Shown here piece after piece: positions 1 through 6,337 of a DNA stretch of 6,373 nt. The DNA comes from Anaerotignum sp. (GTDB lineage: Bacteria > Bacillota > Clostridia > Lachnospirales > Anaerotignaceae). The stretch spans positions 1 through 6,373 of the forward strand of contig JAHHTW010000041.1 in NCBI GenBank assembly GCA_020024265.1, given 5' to 3'. The stretch's first letter is position 1, and every line of letters begins with the position of its first letter. The notes beneath the pieces are model-generated. The model did no database searches. It was not told the origin of the DNA and saw only the letters and a program-made list of their open reading frames with translations. The position numbers and the translations under genes are program-made.

Positions 1-315
1 AGACCTTGGGGCTTTGCCCCAACACCCCACAAGGGAGTTCCTCCCTTGACCCATTTTTTGGGGCTTTGCCCCAAGCCCCGTAAGGAGGGGCGTGAAAACA
101 GGGGGCATGACGAAAAAATGCAGGTTGGTAAGACCTTGGGGCTTTGCCCCAACACCCCACAAGGGAGTTCCTCCCTTGACCCATTTTTTGGGGCTTTGCC
201 CCAAGCCCCGTAAGGAGGGGCGTGAAAACAGGGGGCATGACGAAAAAATGCAGGTTGGTAAGACCTTGGGGCTTTGCCCCAACACCCCACAAGGGAGTTC
301 CTCCCTTGACCCATT
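1..315. repeat. Tandem array of a 130-bp hairpin-rich repeat (2 full units plus a 55-bp partial)
   Basis: Positions 1-130 and 131-260 are identical base for base, and 261-315 is identical to the first 55 bases of the unit before the match stops. The array begins exactly at the window edge, so more units may lie to the left. Each full unit contains the perfect stem-loop TTGGGGC-TTT-GCCCCAA twice (6-22 and 58-74 in unit 1; 136-152 and 188-204 in unit 2; 266-282 in the partial). Between the two is CAAGGGAG-TTC-CTCCCTTG (30-48 in unit 1), followed by six T residues. A weaker GCCCC/GGGGC pair lies at 75-91. The two TTGGGGC hairpins with their downstream C-rich and AAGG segments look like diverged half-units. 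No convincing gene lies here: the open frames shift with each unit because 130 is not a multiple of three. The repeats may act in RNA as terminators or processing signals; that role is inferred. Confidence 0.95.
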
Positions 316-386
316 GCAAGCATTTTTCAGATGATATCTACCGCTGTCGTACAGCAAAGGCTCTGCTTGATACTTCTGACTTTATA

Positions 387-453
387 ACAGCAAAGTTTTG
401 TTCAAACTTTTTCAAAAGCTTGCAGGGTTTGGGACAGCGTCCCAAGGTCTTTT
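387..453 (-). repeat. Diverged, inverted relative of the hairpin repeat
   Basis: Read on the minus strand, 429-451 gives AAGACC followed by the stem-loop TTGGGAC-GCT-GTCCCAA. This is the same layout as AAGACC plus TTGGGGC-TTT-GCCCCAA in the left array, with a G-C pair of the stem replaced by A-T. Beyond the stem the element differs from the array: it continues into ACCCTGCAAGC and then an A/T-rich part with a second hairpin, AAAGTTT-TGTTC-AAACTTT on the plus strand (392-410). I recall similar minus-strand wording as a dispersed repeat in Lachnospiraceae, but cannot confirm it here. The rest of 316-480 shows no gene. It has only a short GCTGT/ACAGC hairpin (343-355), a 9-bp direct repeat ACAGCAAAG (351-359, 387-395) and a TGCAAGC/GCTTGCA inverted pair (315-321, 418-424). 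The element's outer limits are approximate. Confidence 0.65.
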
Positions 454-480
454 GCGGGACTGGACGCATTTTATATGACA

Positions 481-523
481 CAAACAAAAACAGCCCATAC
501 CCCGATTGGGATATAGGCTGTTT
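481..523 (-). terminator. Rho-independent terminator of the tetR-activase operon
   Basis: On the minus strand, ten bases past the activase stop codon, AAACAGCC (523-516) pairs with GGCTGTTT (495-488). The inner part pairs further as TAT/ATA and CCC/GGG around a four-base loop, with two mismatches. The stem runs straight into the T-rich tract TTTTTGTTTG (490-481). This is a classic intrinsic terminator. On the plus strand the stem is followed by GCCATCG rather than a T-tract, so it should act mainly in one direction. Confidence 0.88.
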
Positions 524-532
524 GCCATCGTT

Positions 533-3500
533 TTACATTCCACCTTTCACAGAGAATGCCGCATGTGTTACAGAGTGTTTCTCCTTTGGTACGCCAATCT
601 TGCCTGCCGCAAGATTTTTTTCTGCGGAGGAGAGCATCAGTTTGATACGGTTGAGCTGATTGACTTCACTTGCACCAGGATCATAGTCAATCGCCACAAT
701 ATTGGAAATGGGATATTGTTTGCGCAATTCCTTGATAACGCCTTTGCCTACCACATGGTTGGGCAGACAACCGAAGGGCTGTGTGCAGACGATATTCGGT
801 ACACCGCTGTGAATCAGTTCAATCATTTCTGCTGTCAAAAACCAGCCTTCCCCTGTCTGGTTACACAGGGAAACCACTTTCTTTGCATATTCGCCCAGTG
901 TACGGATGCTTTCGGGGCAATCGAAGCGTTTGCTCTTTTTCAATGCCTGCATCATGGGCTTTTGATACCATTCAATGATTTTTGCTGCCGCATTGGCAAG
1001 AATGCGTCCCTTTCTGCTGCCACCCAGATATTTCTCCTTCTGCGTTGCATTATAGCAGCTATACAGACCAAATGCCATCAGATCAGGCACCACTGCCTCT
1101 GCACCCTCTCGCTCCAGCAGACCTACCAAATCATTGTTTGCGGTGGGATGGAATTTTACCAATATTTCGCCAACAATACCAACTCTGGGCTTCTGCATGG
1201 TTTCATCTAGCGGCAATGCATCAAAGTCACGGATGATACCGGATAGATTTTCCGCAAATGTCCGACGGTCGGCACGCCAAATGTCCTGCTTGACTTTTTC
1301 ATTCCATTTTTCATACAGCGCATTTGCTGAGCCTTTTTCCACTTCATATGGTCTTGTACGGTATAGCACACGCATAAAGGTATCGCCATATACCACTGCT
1401 TGCAGCAATCTATGCAGCAGTGCTGGTTCACATTTGAAGCCGGGGTTCTTCTCAAGTCCTGCCGGATTGATGGATATGACAGGAATATTGGGCATCCCCG
1501 CATTTTCCAACGCTTTGCGAATAAACGCAATATAGTTTGTTGCACGGCAGCCACCGCCTGTCTGAGAAATCAAAAGTGCGGTGCGGTTCAAATCATACTT
1601 TCCGGATAGCAAACCATTCATCAGCTGACCAATGGTAATCAATGCCGGATAGCATGCATCGTTGTTGACATACTTCAGCCCTGCATCAATGGCATTTTTA
1701 TCCATTGCTGCCATAACCTCCAGATTGTACCCACACTTACGGAATGCAGGCTCCAAAATATCGAAATGGATGGGGGACATCTGTGGGCAAAGTATGGTGT
1801 AATCCTTACGCATCTGTTTGGTAAAGAGTACACGCTTTAAGGAAACATCGCTTTTTCTTGGCTCAATATGCTTTTCCTTCCGATCCTCAATGGCTGCAAT
1901 GAGTGAGCGAATACGAATACGTGCCGCACCAAGGTTGTTGACTTCATCAATTTTCAGTGCGGTATAAATCTTTCCTGCGCCCGTCAATATGCTCTTTACC
2001 TCATCTGTGGTTACGGCATCCAAGCCACAGCCAAAGGAATTGAGTTGTACATATTCTATGTCTTTCTGTTTTTTTACAAAAGCAGCTGCTTCATACAGTC
2101 TGGAATGATATGTCCATTGGTCACGTACCACGGTGGGACGTTCCACATTGCCCATATGTGCCACGCTGTCCTCTGTCAGCACTGCAATGTGGTAGCCTGC
2201 AATCAATTCCGGAATACCATGATTGATTTCCGGATCTGCGTGATAGGGTCTGCCGCCCAATACAATCCCTGTCATATGATTTTTACGCAGGTATTCTACG
2301 GTTTCTTCGCCCTTTCTGCGCATATCACGGCGGAAGTCGCTCCATTCTGCCCAGCCTGCCTTGACTGCGGTTTCGATTTCCTTTGCATCGCAGCCCATAG
2401 GCACAAATTCCTCTGTCAAACGCTGTATGATGGTTTCGATTTTATCCAGTGCCAAAAACGGATTCATAAAACGGATATTTTTTTCCTGCAACTCCTCCAC
2501 ATTGTTTTTGATATTCTCGTTATAGGACGCCACAATCGGGCAGTTGTAATTGCCATCGGCTGCCTGACTGTCACGTCTTTCATATACCACACCGGGATAG
2601 AAAATAAAATCTACACCCTGTTCAATCAGATACATAATATGTCCATGCACCAGTTTTGCAGGATAGCAGACAGACTCGCTGGGGATGGATTCCATACCTT
2701 TTTCAAAGATTGCCTTTGAGGAGTATGGAGAGAGTACCACACGATACCCAAGTTTGGTAAAGAATGTATACCAGAACGGATAATTTTCCCACATATTCAG
2801 TACACGTGGGATACCCACCGTGCCTCTTGTTGCCTGCTCTGCGGTAAGCGGCACATAATCAAACAATCTATGACGCTTGTATTCAAAGAGATTGGGCGCC
2901 GGATTCTCAATCTTTTCCTTTCCCAGACCTTTTTCACAGCGGTTGCCTGTAACAAAGCGTCTGTCTTTGTCGAAACGATTGATGGTCAAGAGGCAATGAT
3001 TGGTGCAGCCCTGACATCTTGCCATGGTAGACTGTATTTGCAGTGCATTCATTTCTTCACGAGAGAGCAGCGTGGTTTGATAGCCCGGTGTATACTTGCT
3101 TCTTGCAATCAGCCCTGCGCCAAATGCACCCATAATTCCGGAGATATCCGGTCTGATGGCTTCTCTGCCGCTGATCATTTCAAAGCTTTTCAAAACAGCA
3201 TCATTATAGAAGGTACCGCCCTGTACGACCATGGATTTGCCCATTGCCTTGGGATCTGCAATCTTGATGACCTTCAAAAGTGCATTTTTGATGACGGAAT
3301 ACGCCAAGCCCGCAGAAATATCGGCAACATCTGCGCCCTCCTTTTGTGCCTGCTTGACACGTGAGTTCATAAATACGGTACAACGGGAACCCAAATCAAT
3401 GGGGGCTTTTGCAGAAAGTGCAATCTTTGCAAAATCCGCTACGGTATAATTCAGGGATTTTGCAAATGTTTCAATAAAGGAGCCGCAGCCGGAGGAGCAA

Positions 3501-4843
3501 GCCTCATTGAGCAGTACGCTGTCAATCACGCCATCCTGAATACGGATACACTTCATATCCTGTCCGCCAATATCCAATATAAAGTCTACATCCGGCTGAA
3601 AGAACTGTGCCGCTTTATAGTGTGCTACGGTTTCAATATAGCCCAAATCCATACGCAAAGCTGCCTGAATCAGACCTTCACCATAGCCGGTCACACAGGA
3701 ATTGCGTATGGTTACACCCTCAGGCATGAGATCGTACATCTCATTGAGGCTTTTCATAACTACCTTCAGCGGATGCCCTTCATTGCCTGCATAGAAGGAA
3801 TACAACAGCTCGCCTTTGTCGCTGACAAGCGCAACCTTTGTTGTGGTAGAGCCTGCATCAATGCCAAGGAAGGCATCCCCACGATATGTAGAAAGCGGCA
3901 GACGTTTGACACGGTCTTTTTCATGGCGTTCTTTGAATTTTGTATACTCCTCCATGTTTTTGAACAGTGGCTGCAAACGCTCTACCTCCGCAGAAAGCTC
4001 TGCACCATGCTCCAAGCGTTGCAGCAATGTATGAAAATCCAGTTCTGCCGCACCTTTGTTGGATACGGCTGTGCCATATGCTGCGAACAAATGTGAATTT
4101 TCCGGCAAAAGTGCAGTTTCCTCTGTCAAGTGCAATGTTTCTATAAAGCGTTGACGCAGCTGGGAAAGGAAGTGCAAAGGGCCACCCAAAAATGCCACAT
4201 GCCCACGGATCGGCTTGCCACATGCCAAGCCTGCAATGGTCTGATTGACAACCGCTTGGAATATGGAAGCTGCCAAGTCCTCTTTTTTTGCACCTTCATT
4301 GATGAGCGGCTGAATATCCGTTTTGGCAAATACACCACAACGAGAGGCAATGGGGTAAATTACTTCATGCTTTTTGGCATATTCATTCAAGCCGGTGGCA
4401 TCCGTCTGCAACAGGCTTGCCATCTGGTCGATAAAGGAGCCGGTACCGCCGGCGCATACGCCGTTCATACGCTGCTCTACATTGCCGCCGGAGAAATAAA
4501 TAATCTTGGCATCCTCGCCGCCCAGTTCAATGGCAACATCCGTCTGCGGAATGGTCGCTTCAATGGCATTTGCAGTTGCCACAACCTCCTGTATAAATTC
4601 CACACCGACTGCCTTTGCAAGCGCAACGCCGCCGCTGCCGGTAATCATTGCGCAAAAGCTGCACTCGCCCAGCTCTGCTCTTGCTTCTTCCAATATTTCT
4701 TTTACGGTTTTTTTGATCTCGGAAAAGTGTCTGCGATAACGGCTGAATACAATTTCGTTCGTCGCATCTGCCAGTACAACCTTTACTGTGGTAGAGCCGA
4801 TGTCAATACCCATTTTGTATGCTTTGTTATTACGATACTGCAT
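533..4843 (-). CDS. Giant acyl-CoA dehydratase activase-like protein: two BadF/HgdC ATPase modules fused to DUF2229- and dehydratase-like domains
   Basis: The 1436-residue product is probably a cytoplasmic, oxygen-sensitive Fe-S ATPase. Relatives (HgdC, BadF/BadG) couple ATP hydrolysis to delivery of a low-potential electron to 2-hydroxyacyl-CoA dehydratases or benzoyl-CoA reductases. Module 1 (about 10-260) has phosphate loops GIDIGSTTVK (12-21) and LGGEDAK (107-113), and Cys130 and Cys169. Module 2 (about 325-580) has GIDAGSTTTK (327-336), DIGGQDMK (424-431), and Cys449 and Cys488. Both Cys pairs are 39 apart, as I recall for the HgdC cluster ligands Cys127/Cys166. A Cys knuckle follows (C610, C613, C617, C636), then a DUF2229-like region (about 675-985; C726, C768, C939) and a COG3581-like end (about 1010-1410; NDACYPA, TGGGCRATNY, PFGCLPNHVVGKG). 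The length fits the full-length fused family. The start at 4843 is chosen because GGGGGTG lies six bases upstream (4850-4856). The start overlaps the tetR stop by 14 nt, implying translational coupling. The frame stays open to 4951, and an ATG at 4813 is another option. Domain names are from memory; the substrate is unknown. Confidence 0.92.
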   Translation of the reverse strand: MQYRNNKAYKMGIDIGSTTVKVVLADATNEIVFSRYRRHFSEIKKTVKEILEEARAELGECSFCAMITGSGGVALAKAVGVEFIQEVVATANAIEATIPQTDVAIELGGEDAKIIYFSGGNVEQRMNGVCAGGTGSFIDQMASLLQTDATGLNEYAKKHEVIYPIASRCGVFAKTDIQPLINEGAKKEDLAASIFQAVVNQTIAGLACGKPIRGHVAFLGGPLHFLSQLRQRFIETLHLTEETALLPENSHLFAAYGTAVSNKGAAELDFHTLLQRLEHGAELSAEVERLQPLFKNMEEYTKFKERHEKDRVKRLPLSTYRGDAFLGIDAGSTTTKVALVSDKGELLYSFYAGNEGHPLKVVMKSLNEMYDLMPEGVTIRNSCVTGYGEGLIQAALRMDLGYIETVAHYKAAQFFQPDVDFILDIGGQDMKCIRIQDGVIDSVLLNEACSSGCGSFIETFAKSLNYTVADFAKIALSAKAPIDLGSRCTVFMNSRVKQAQKEGADVADISAGLAYSVIKNALLKVIKIADPKAMGKSMVVQGGTFYNDAVLKSFEMISGREAIRPDISGIMGAFGAGLIARSKYTPGYQTTLLSREEMNALQIQSTMARCQGCTNHCLLTINRFDKDRRFVTGNRCEKGLGKEKIENPAPNLFEYKRHRLFDYVPLTAEQATRGTVGIPRVLNMWENYPFWYTFFTKLGYRVVLSPYSSKAIFEKGMESIPSESVCYPAKLVHGHIMYLIEQGVDFIFYPGVVYERRDSQAADGNYNCPIVASYNENIKNNVEELQEKNIRFMNPFLALDKIETIIQRLTEEFVPMGCDAKEIETAVKAGWAEWSDFRRDMRRKGEETVEYLRKNHMTGIVLGGRPYHADPEINHGIPELIAGYHIAVLTEDSVAHMGNVERPTVVRDQWTYHSRLYEAAAFVKKQKDIEYVQLNSFGCGLDAVTTDEVKSILTGAGKIYTALKIDEVNNLGAARIRIRSLIAAIEDRKEKHIEPRKSDVSLKRVLFTKQMRKDYTILCPQMSPIHFDILEPAFRKCGYNLEVMAAMDKNAIDAGLKYVNNDACYPALITIGQLMNGLLSGKYDLNRTALLISQTGGGCRATNYIAFIRKALENAGMPNIPVISINPAGLEKNPGFKCEPALLHRLLQAVVYGDTFMRVLYRTRPYEVEKGSANALYEKWNEKVKQDIWRADRRTFAENLSGIIRDFDALPLDETMQKPRVGIVGEILVKFHPTANNDLVGLLEREGAEAVVPDLMAFGLYSCYNATQKEKYLGGSRKGRILANAAAKIIEWYQKPMMQALKKSKRFDCPESIRTLGEYAKKVVSLCNQTGEGWFLTAEMIELIHSGVPNIVCTQPFGCLPNHVVGKGVIKELRKQYPISNIVAIDYDPGASEVNQLNRIKLMLSSAEKNLAAGKIGVPKEKHSVTHAAFSVKGGM

Positions 4844-5492
4844 TGTTTGCACCCCCATGTAAATATTTGATATATAAATCCTGTACGGCGATTTCTCTCC
4901 AAATTTGTTCTTCGATGTATCGGTATTTTTCTTCATCATCAATATGTTCATCCAATACCTTCAGCGCCAAAATACCATCCTGCATTGCCAGCGTCATCAT
5001 CACGCAGGCGGATATATCCAAATCGTCCGTAATCTCCTTTCGTTCTTTGCCACGCTCCAAAATACGGCGCAGACAATCCTCTCTTTGTCTGGTATTTTCC
5101 GCAAAGCACTGCTGCACCTGCGGGAATTTTTTCATCCCTTCATACAGCAGAAAATAAAAATCACGAAATATAATGTCCATACCAATGTGTTTTTGATATT
5201 GTATAAATCTCTGCGGTGCAAAATATGCATCCCACAGTAATTTCTTGGTGGAAACATCCGGACGCTTTGCTTCCCATGCCAGATGCATGGCTGCAACAGG
5301 CTCTTGGTAATACGGTATGATATATGCCGCAATCACCTGATGCACCAAGTCCTCACGGCTTTTGAAGCAGTAATAAAAGCCGCCTTTTGTGGTACCTGCC
5401 TTACGTATGATTTCATTTGTCGAAACATCTGCAAAACCCGCACGGAGAAAAAGAGAAAATGCTGTCTGCAAGATATGTTCTTCTGTTTTCAT
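4830..5492 (-). CDS. TetR/AcrR-family transcriptional repressor
   Basis: This 220-residue protein has the usual TetR layout and size. The N-terminal DNA-binding domain (about 1-48) ends in a helix-turn-helix, with STNEIIRKAGTTKGGFYYCFKSREDL at about 24-49 (given here for its signature T-x-KGGFYYCFKS). The all-helical ligand and dimerisation domain follows (about 55-210). The ATG at 5492 is preferred because AAGGA (5496-5500) and GGGGGTG (5501-5507) sit just upstream. An in-frame ATG at 5531 would add 13 residues, but it abuts the palindromic operator and has no ribosome binding site. The gene is first in an operon with the activase-like gene, which it overlaps by 14 nt. The inferred role is a small-molecule-released repressor of that operon, acting at the palindrome at 5531-5548. 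The ligand cannot be read from the sequence. Pocket Cys130, Cys140 and Cys163 could make it redox- or electrophile-sensitive, but that is speculation. Confidence 0.93.
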   Translation of the reverse strand: MKTEEHILQTAFSLFLRAGFADVSTNEIIRKAGTTKGGFYYCFKSREDLVHQVIAAYIIPYYQEPVAAMHLAWEAKRPDVSTKKLLWDAYFAPQRFIQYQKHIGMDIIFRDFYFLLYEGMKKFPQVQQCFAENTRQREDCLRRILERGKERKEITDDLDISACVMMTLAMQDGILALKVLDEHIDDEEKYRYIEEQIWREIAVQDLYIKYLHGGANNAVS

Positions 5493-5530
5493 GCATCCTT
5501 CACCCCCATTTGACTGCGCCCTTTTCGGCA

Positions 5531-5548
5531 TCAGACCACTTGGTCTGA
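5531..5548. promoter_or_regulatory. Perfect 18-bp palindrome, likely TetR operator
   Basis: TCAGACCACTTGGTCTGA consists of two perfect 8-bp arms around a 2-bp centre. It begins about four bases after the predicted transcription start of the tetR-activase operon and ends 38 bp before the tetR start codon, which is a standard place for an autoregulatory roadblock. The core AGACC-N4-GGTCT resembles operators I recall for some TetR-family repressors such as NemR. Binding by the neighbouring TetR protein is inferred from position and symmetry. Confidence 0.75.
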
Positions 5549-5558
5549 TTTTGTTCCC

Positions 5559-5587
5559 ATTATATGCCCCTGCCGTCGAAATTTGAA
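5559..5587 (-). promoter_or_regulatory. Vegetative (sigma-A type) promoter of the tetR-activase operon
   Basis: On the minus strand a perfect -10 box TATAAT (5564-5559) lies exactly 17 bp after TTCAAA (5587-5582), which matches the -35 consensus TTGACA at four of six positions. The predicted start of transcription is near 5552, giving a leader of about 60 nt that contains the palindromic operator. Confidence 0.72.
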
Positions 5588-5589
5588 TT

Positions 5590-5635
5590 AAAATAGCGTT
5601 AAGATACCATATATTCCATATCTTAACGCTATTTT
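5590..5635. repeat. Perfect 17-bp inverted repeat with 12-nt loop in the divergent intergenic region
   Basis: AAAATAGCGTTAAGATA (5590-5606) is exactly complementary to TATCTTAACGCTATTTT (5619-5635), around the loop CCATATATTCCA. The stem is A/T-rich, with a single GCG core and one further G-C pair. Its outer edges are AAAA and TTTT, the shape of a bidirectional terminator, but the low GC content and the lack of a T-tract beyond the stem make that uncertain. It lies between two genes that are transcribed away from it and ends two bases from the tetR -35 box, so an operator for a second regulator or a tiny inserted element is also possible. No function is assigned. Confidence 0.85.
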
Positions 5636-5674
5636 GTCAACTTTTGTGCTGACTGACGATATGGCAGATCGAAC

Positions 5675-5704
5675 GCATACTTTCATGCCCATACCGCATA
5701 CATT
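5675..5704 (+). promoter_or_regulatory. Candidate sigma-E (mother-cell sporulation) promoter of spmA
   Basis: CATACATT (5697-5704) matches the sigma-E -10 consensus CATACA-T fully. GCATACT (5675-5681), 15 bp upstream, matches the -35 consensus (G/T)(A/C)ATATT at six of seven positions. In Bacillus subtilis the spmA operon is sigma-E dependent, so the location makes biological sense. The caveat is that transcription would start near 5710-5712, right at the ribosome binding site, giving a leader of only about 16 nt. An imperfect vegetative-like alternative (TATATT at 5610-5615, with a poor -35) lies inside the upstream palindrome. Confidence 0.5.
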
Positions 5705-5726
5705 ACCCAAAGGAGGGGAACGAGAG

Positions 5727-6299
5727 ATGCTCAATATCATTTGGGGATTTTTTCTACTGGGCGGCATTTTGGTTGGCGCATTTTTGGGGCGTATGGATGC
5801 CGTAACCAATGCCGTCATTGCCGGCGGTAAAAATGCCGTTACGCTTGCCTTTACCATGGCAGGTGTCATTGGTACGTGGTCCGGAATTTTGAAGATTGCG
5901 GAAAAAGCGGGTATGATTGATGCGCTGGCACATCATTTGACACCGTTTCTGAATTTTCTTTTTCCGAGTGTACCCAAACAGCATGCTGCACGAAAATACA
6001 TCGCAGCGAATTTTGCTGCAAACTTTCTGGGACTTGGCTGGGCGGCAACACCGGCAGGGCTTTTGGCGATGCAAGAGCTGGCAAAGCTGCAAAAGACAAA
6101 GGGATGTGCCACAAATGCCATGTGTATGTTTCTTGTGATAAACATGTCCTCTTTGCAGCTTGTGACGGTAAACATTCTGGCGTACCGTGCCGAGTACGGC
6201 TCACATGCGCCGGCGGAGATTATGGGAGCAGGAATTGTGGCAACGATTGTCACAACCGTTGTCGGTATTGTATTGGCAAAGCTATTGGAACGTTTTTAA
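5727..6299 (+). CDS. spmA: Spore maturation protein A (nucleoside-recognition/Gate domain membrane protein)
   Basis: This 190-residue integral membrane protein resembles Bacillus subtilis SpmA (196 residues) from end to end as I recall it. Shared features are the start MLNIIW, ILKIAEKAGMID (54-65), LFPSVPKQHAARKYI (78-92), ANFLGLGWAATPAG (98-111), FLVINMSS (135-142) and YRAEYGSHAPAEI (153-165). Hydrophobic segments lie near 3-21, 37-55, 90-114, 131-151 and 165-187. SpmA acts with SpmB in the developing spore, affecting core dehydration and heat resistance; the mechanism is not settled. The ATG at 5727 is chosen because AAAGGAGGGG (5709-5718) precedes it. The frame is open back to a TTG at 5634, but those codons look non-coding. 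The stop codon lies inside a repeat copy, so the C-terminus may have been trimmed or replaced by repeat insertion. The usual partner spmB is not in the window and could follow beyond the right edge. Confidence 0.93.
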   Translation: MLNIIWGFFLLGGILVGAFLGRMDAVTNAVIAGGKNAVTLAFTMAGVIGTWSGILKIAEKAGMIDALAHHLTPFLNFLFPSVPKQHAARKYIAANFAANFLGLGWAATPAGLLAMQELAKLQKTKGCATNAMCMFLVINMSSLQLVTVNILAYRAEYGSHAPAEIMGAGIVATIVTTVVGIVLAKLLERF

Positions 6300-6337
6300 G
6301 ACCTTGGGGCTTTGCCTTAAGACCTTGGGGCTTTGCC
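6296..6337 (+). repeat. 21-bp tandem duplication at the spmA stop codon
   Basis: Positions 6296-6316 and 6317-6337 are identical, both beginning TTAAGACC and ending GGGGCTTTGCC. The first copy contains the TAA stop of spmA and is a truncated start of the hairpin repeat, lacking the last bases of the stem. The second copy runs on into the longer repeat copy. This looks like slippage or a repeated insertion at the repeat's leading edge. Confidence 0.9.

Noticed and set aside
1..315. CRISPR array
   Set aside because: The repeated unit is 130 bp and continuous, with no variable spacers between constant repeats, and there are no cas genes in the window.
315..424. TGCAAGC (315-321) and GCTTGCA (418-424) as terminal inverted repeats of a 110-bp mobile element
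   Set aside because: The arms are only 7 bp, there is no target-site duplication, and the right arm is already part of the diverged hairpin repeat element. Coincidence is more likely.
92..659. Two plus-strand open frames starting at GTG 92 and GTG 222 inside the repeat units, each after an AAGGAGGGG string
   Set aside because: The unit length of 130 is not a multiple of three, so the frame changes at every unit and the product has no consistent repeat protein. The purine string is only three bases from the GTG and is part of a G/C-rich stem. The second frame runs on across unrelated sequence and the operon terminator.
506..4870. Several long plus-strand open frames opposite the activase-like gene (for example 506-1210, 2045-2719 and 4130-4870)
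   Set aside because: They lie wholly or almost wholly antisense to a well-supported family member. They lack ribosome binding sites, and their compositions are Cys/His/Phe-rich as expected from reverse reading. They are treated as shadows.
5610..5640. TTGACA on the minus strand at 5640-5635 as a second tetR promoter
   Set aside because: At 16-18 bp spacing there is no acceptable -10 box (GGAATA at 17 bp). The perfect TATAAT at 5564-5559 is much better placed relative to the operator and gene.
5588..6253. Minus-strand open frames opposite spmA
   Set aside because: They are antisense to a confidently recognised gene, with no ribosome binding sites and no recognisable domains.
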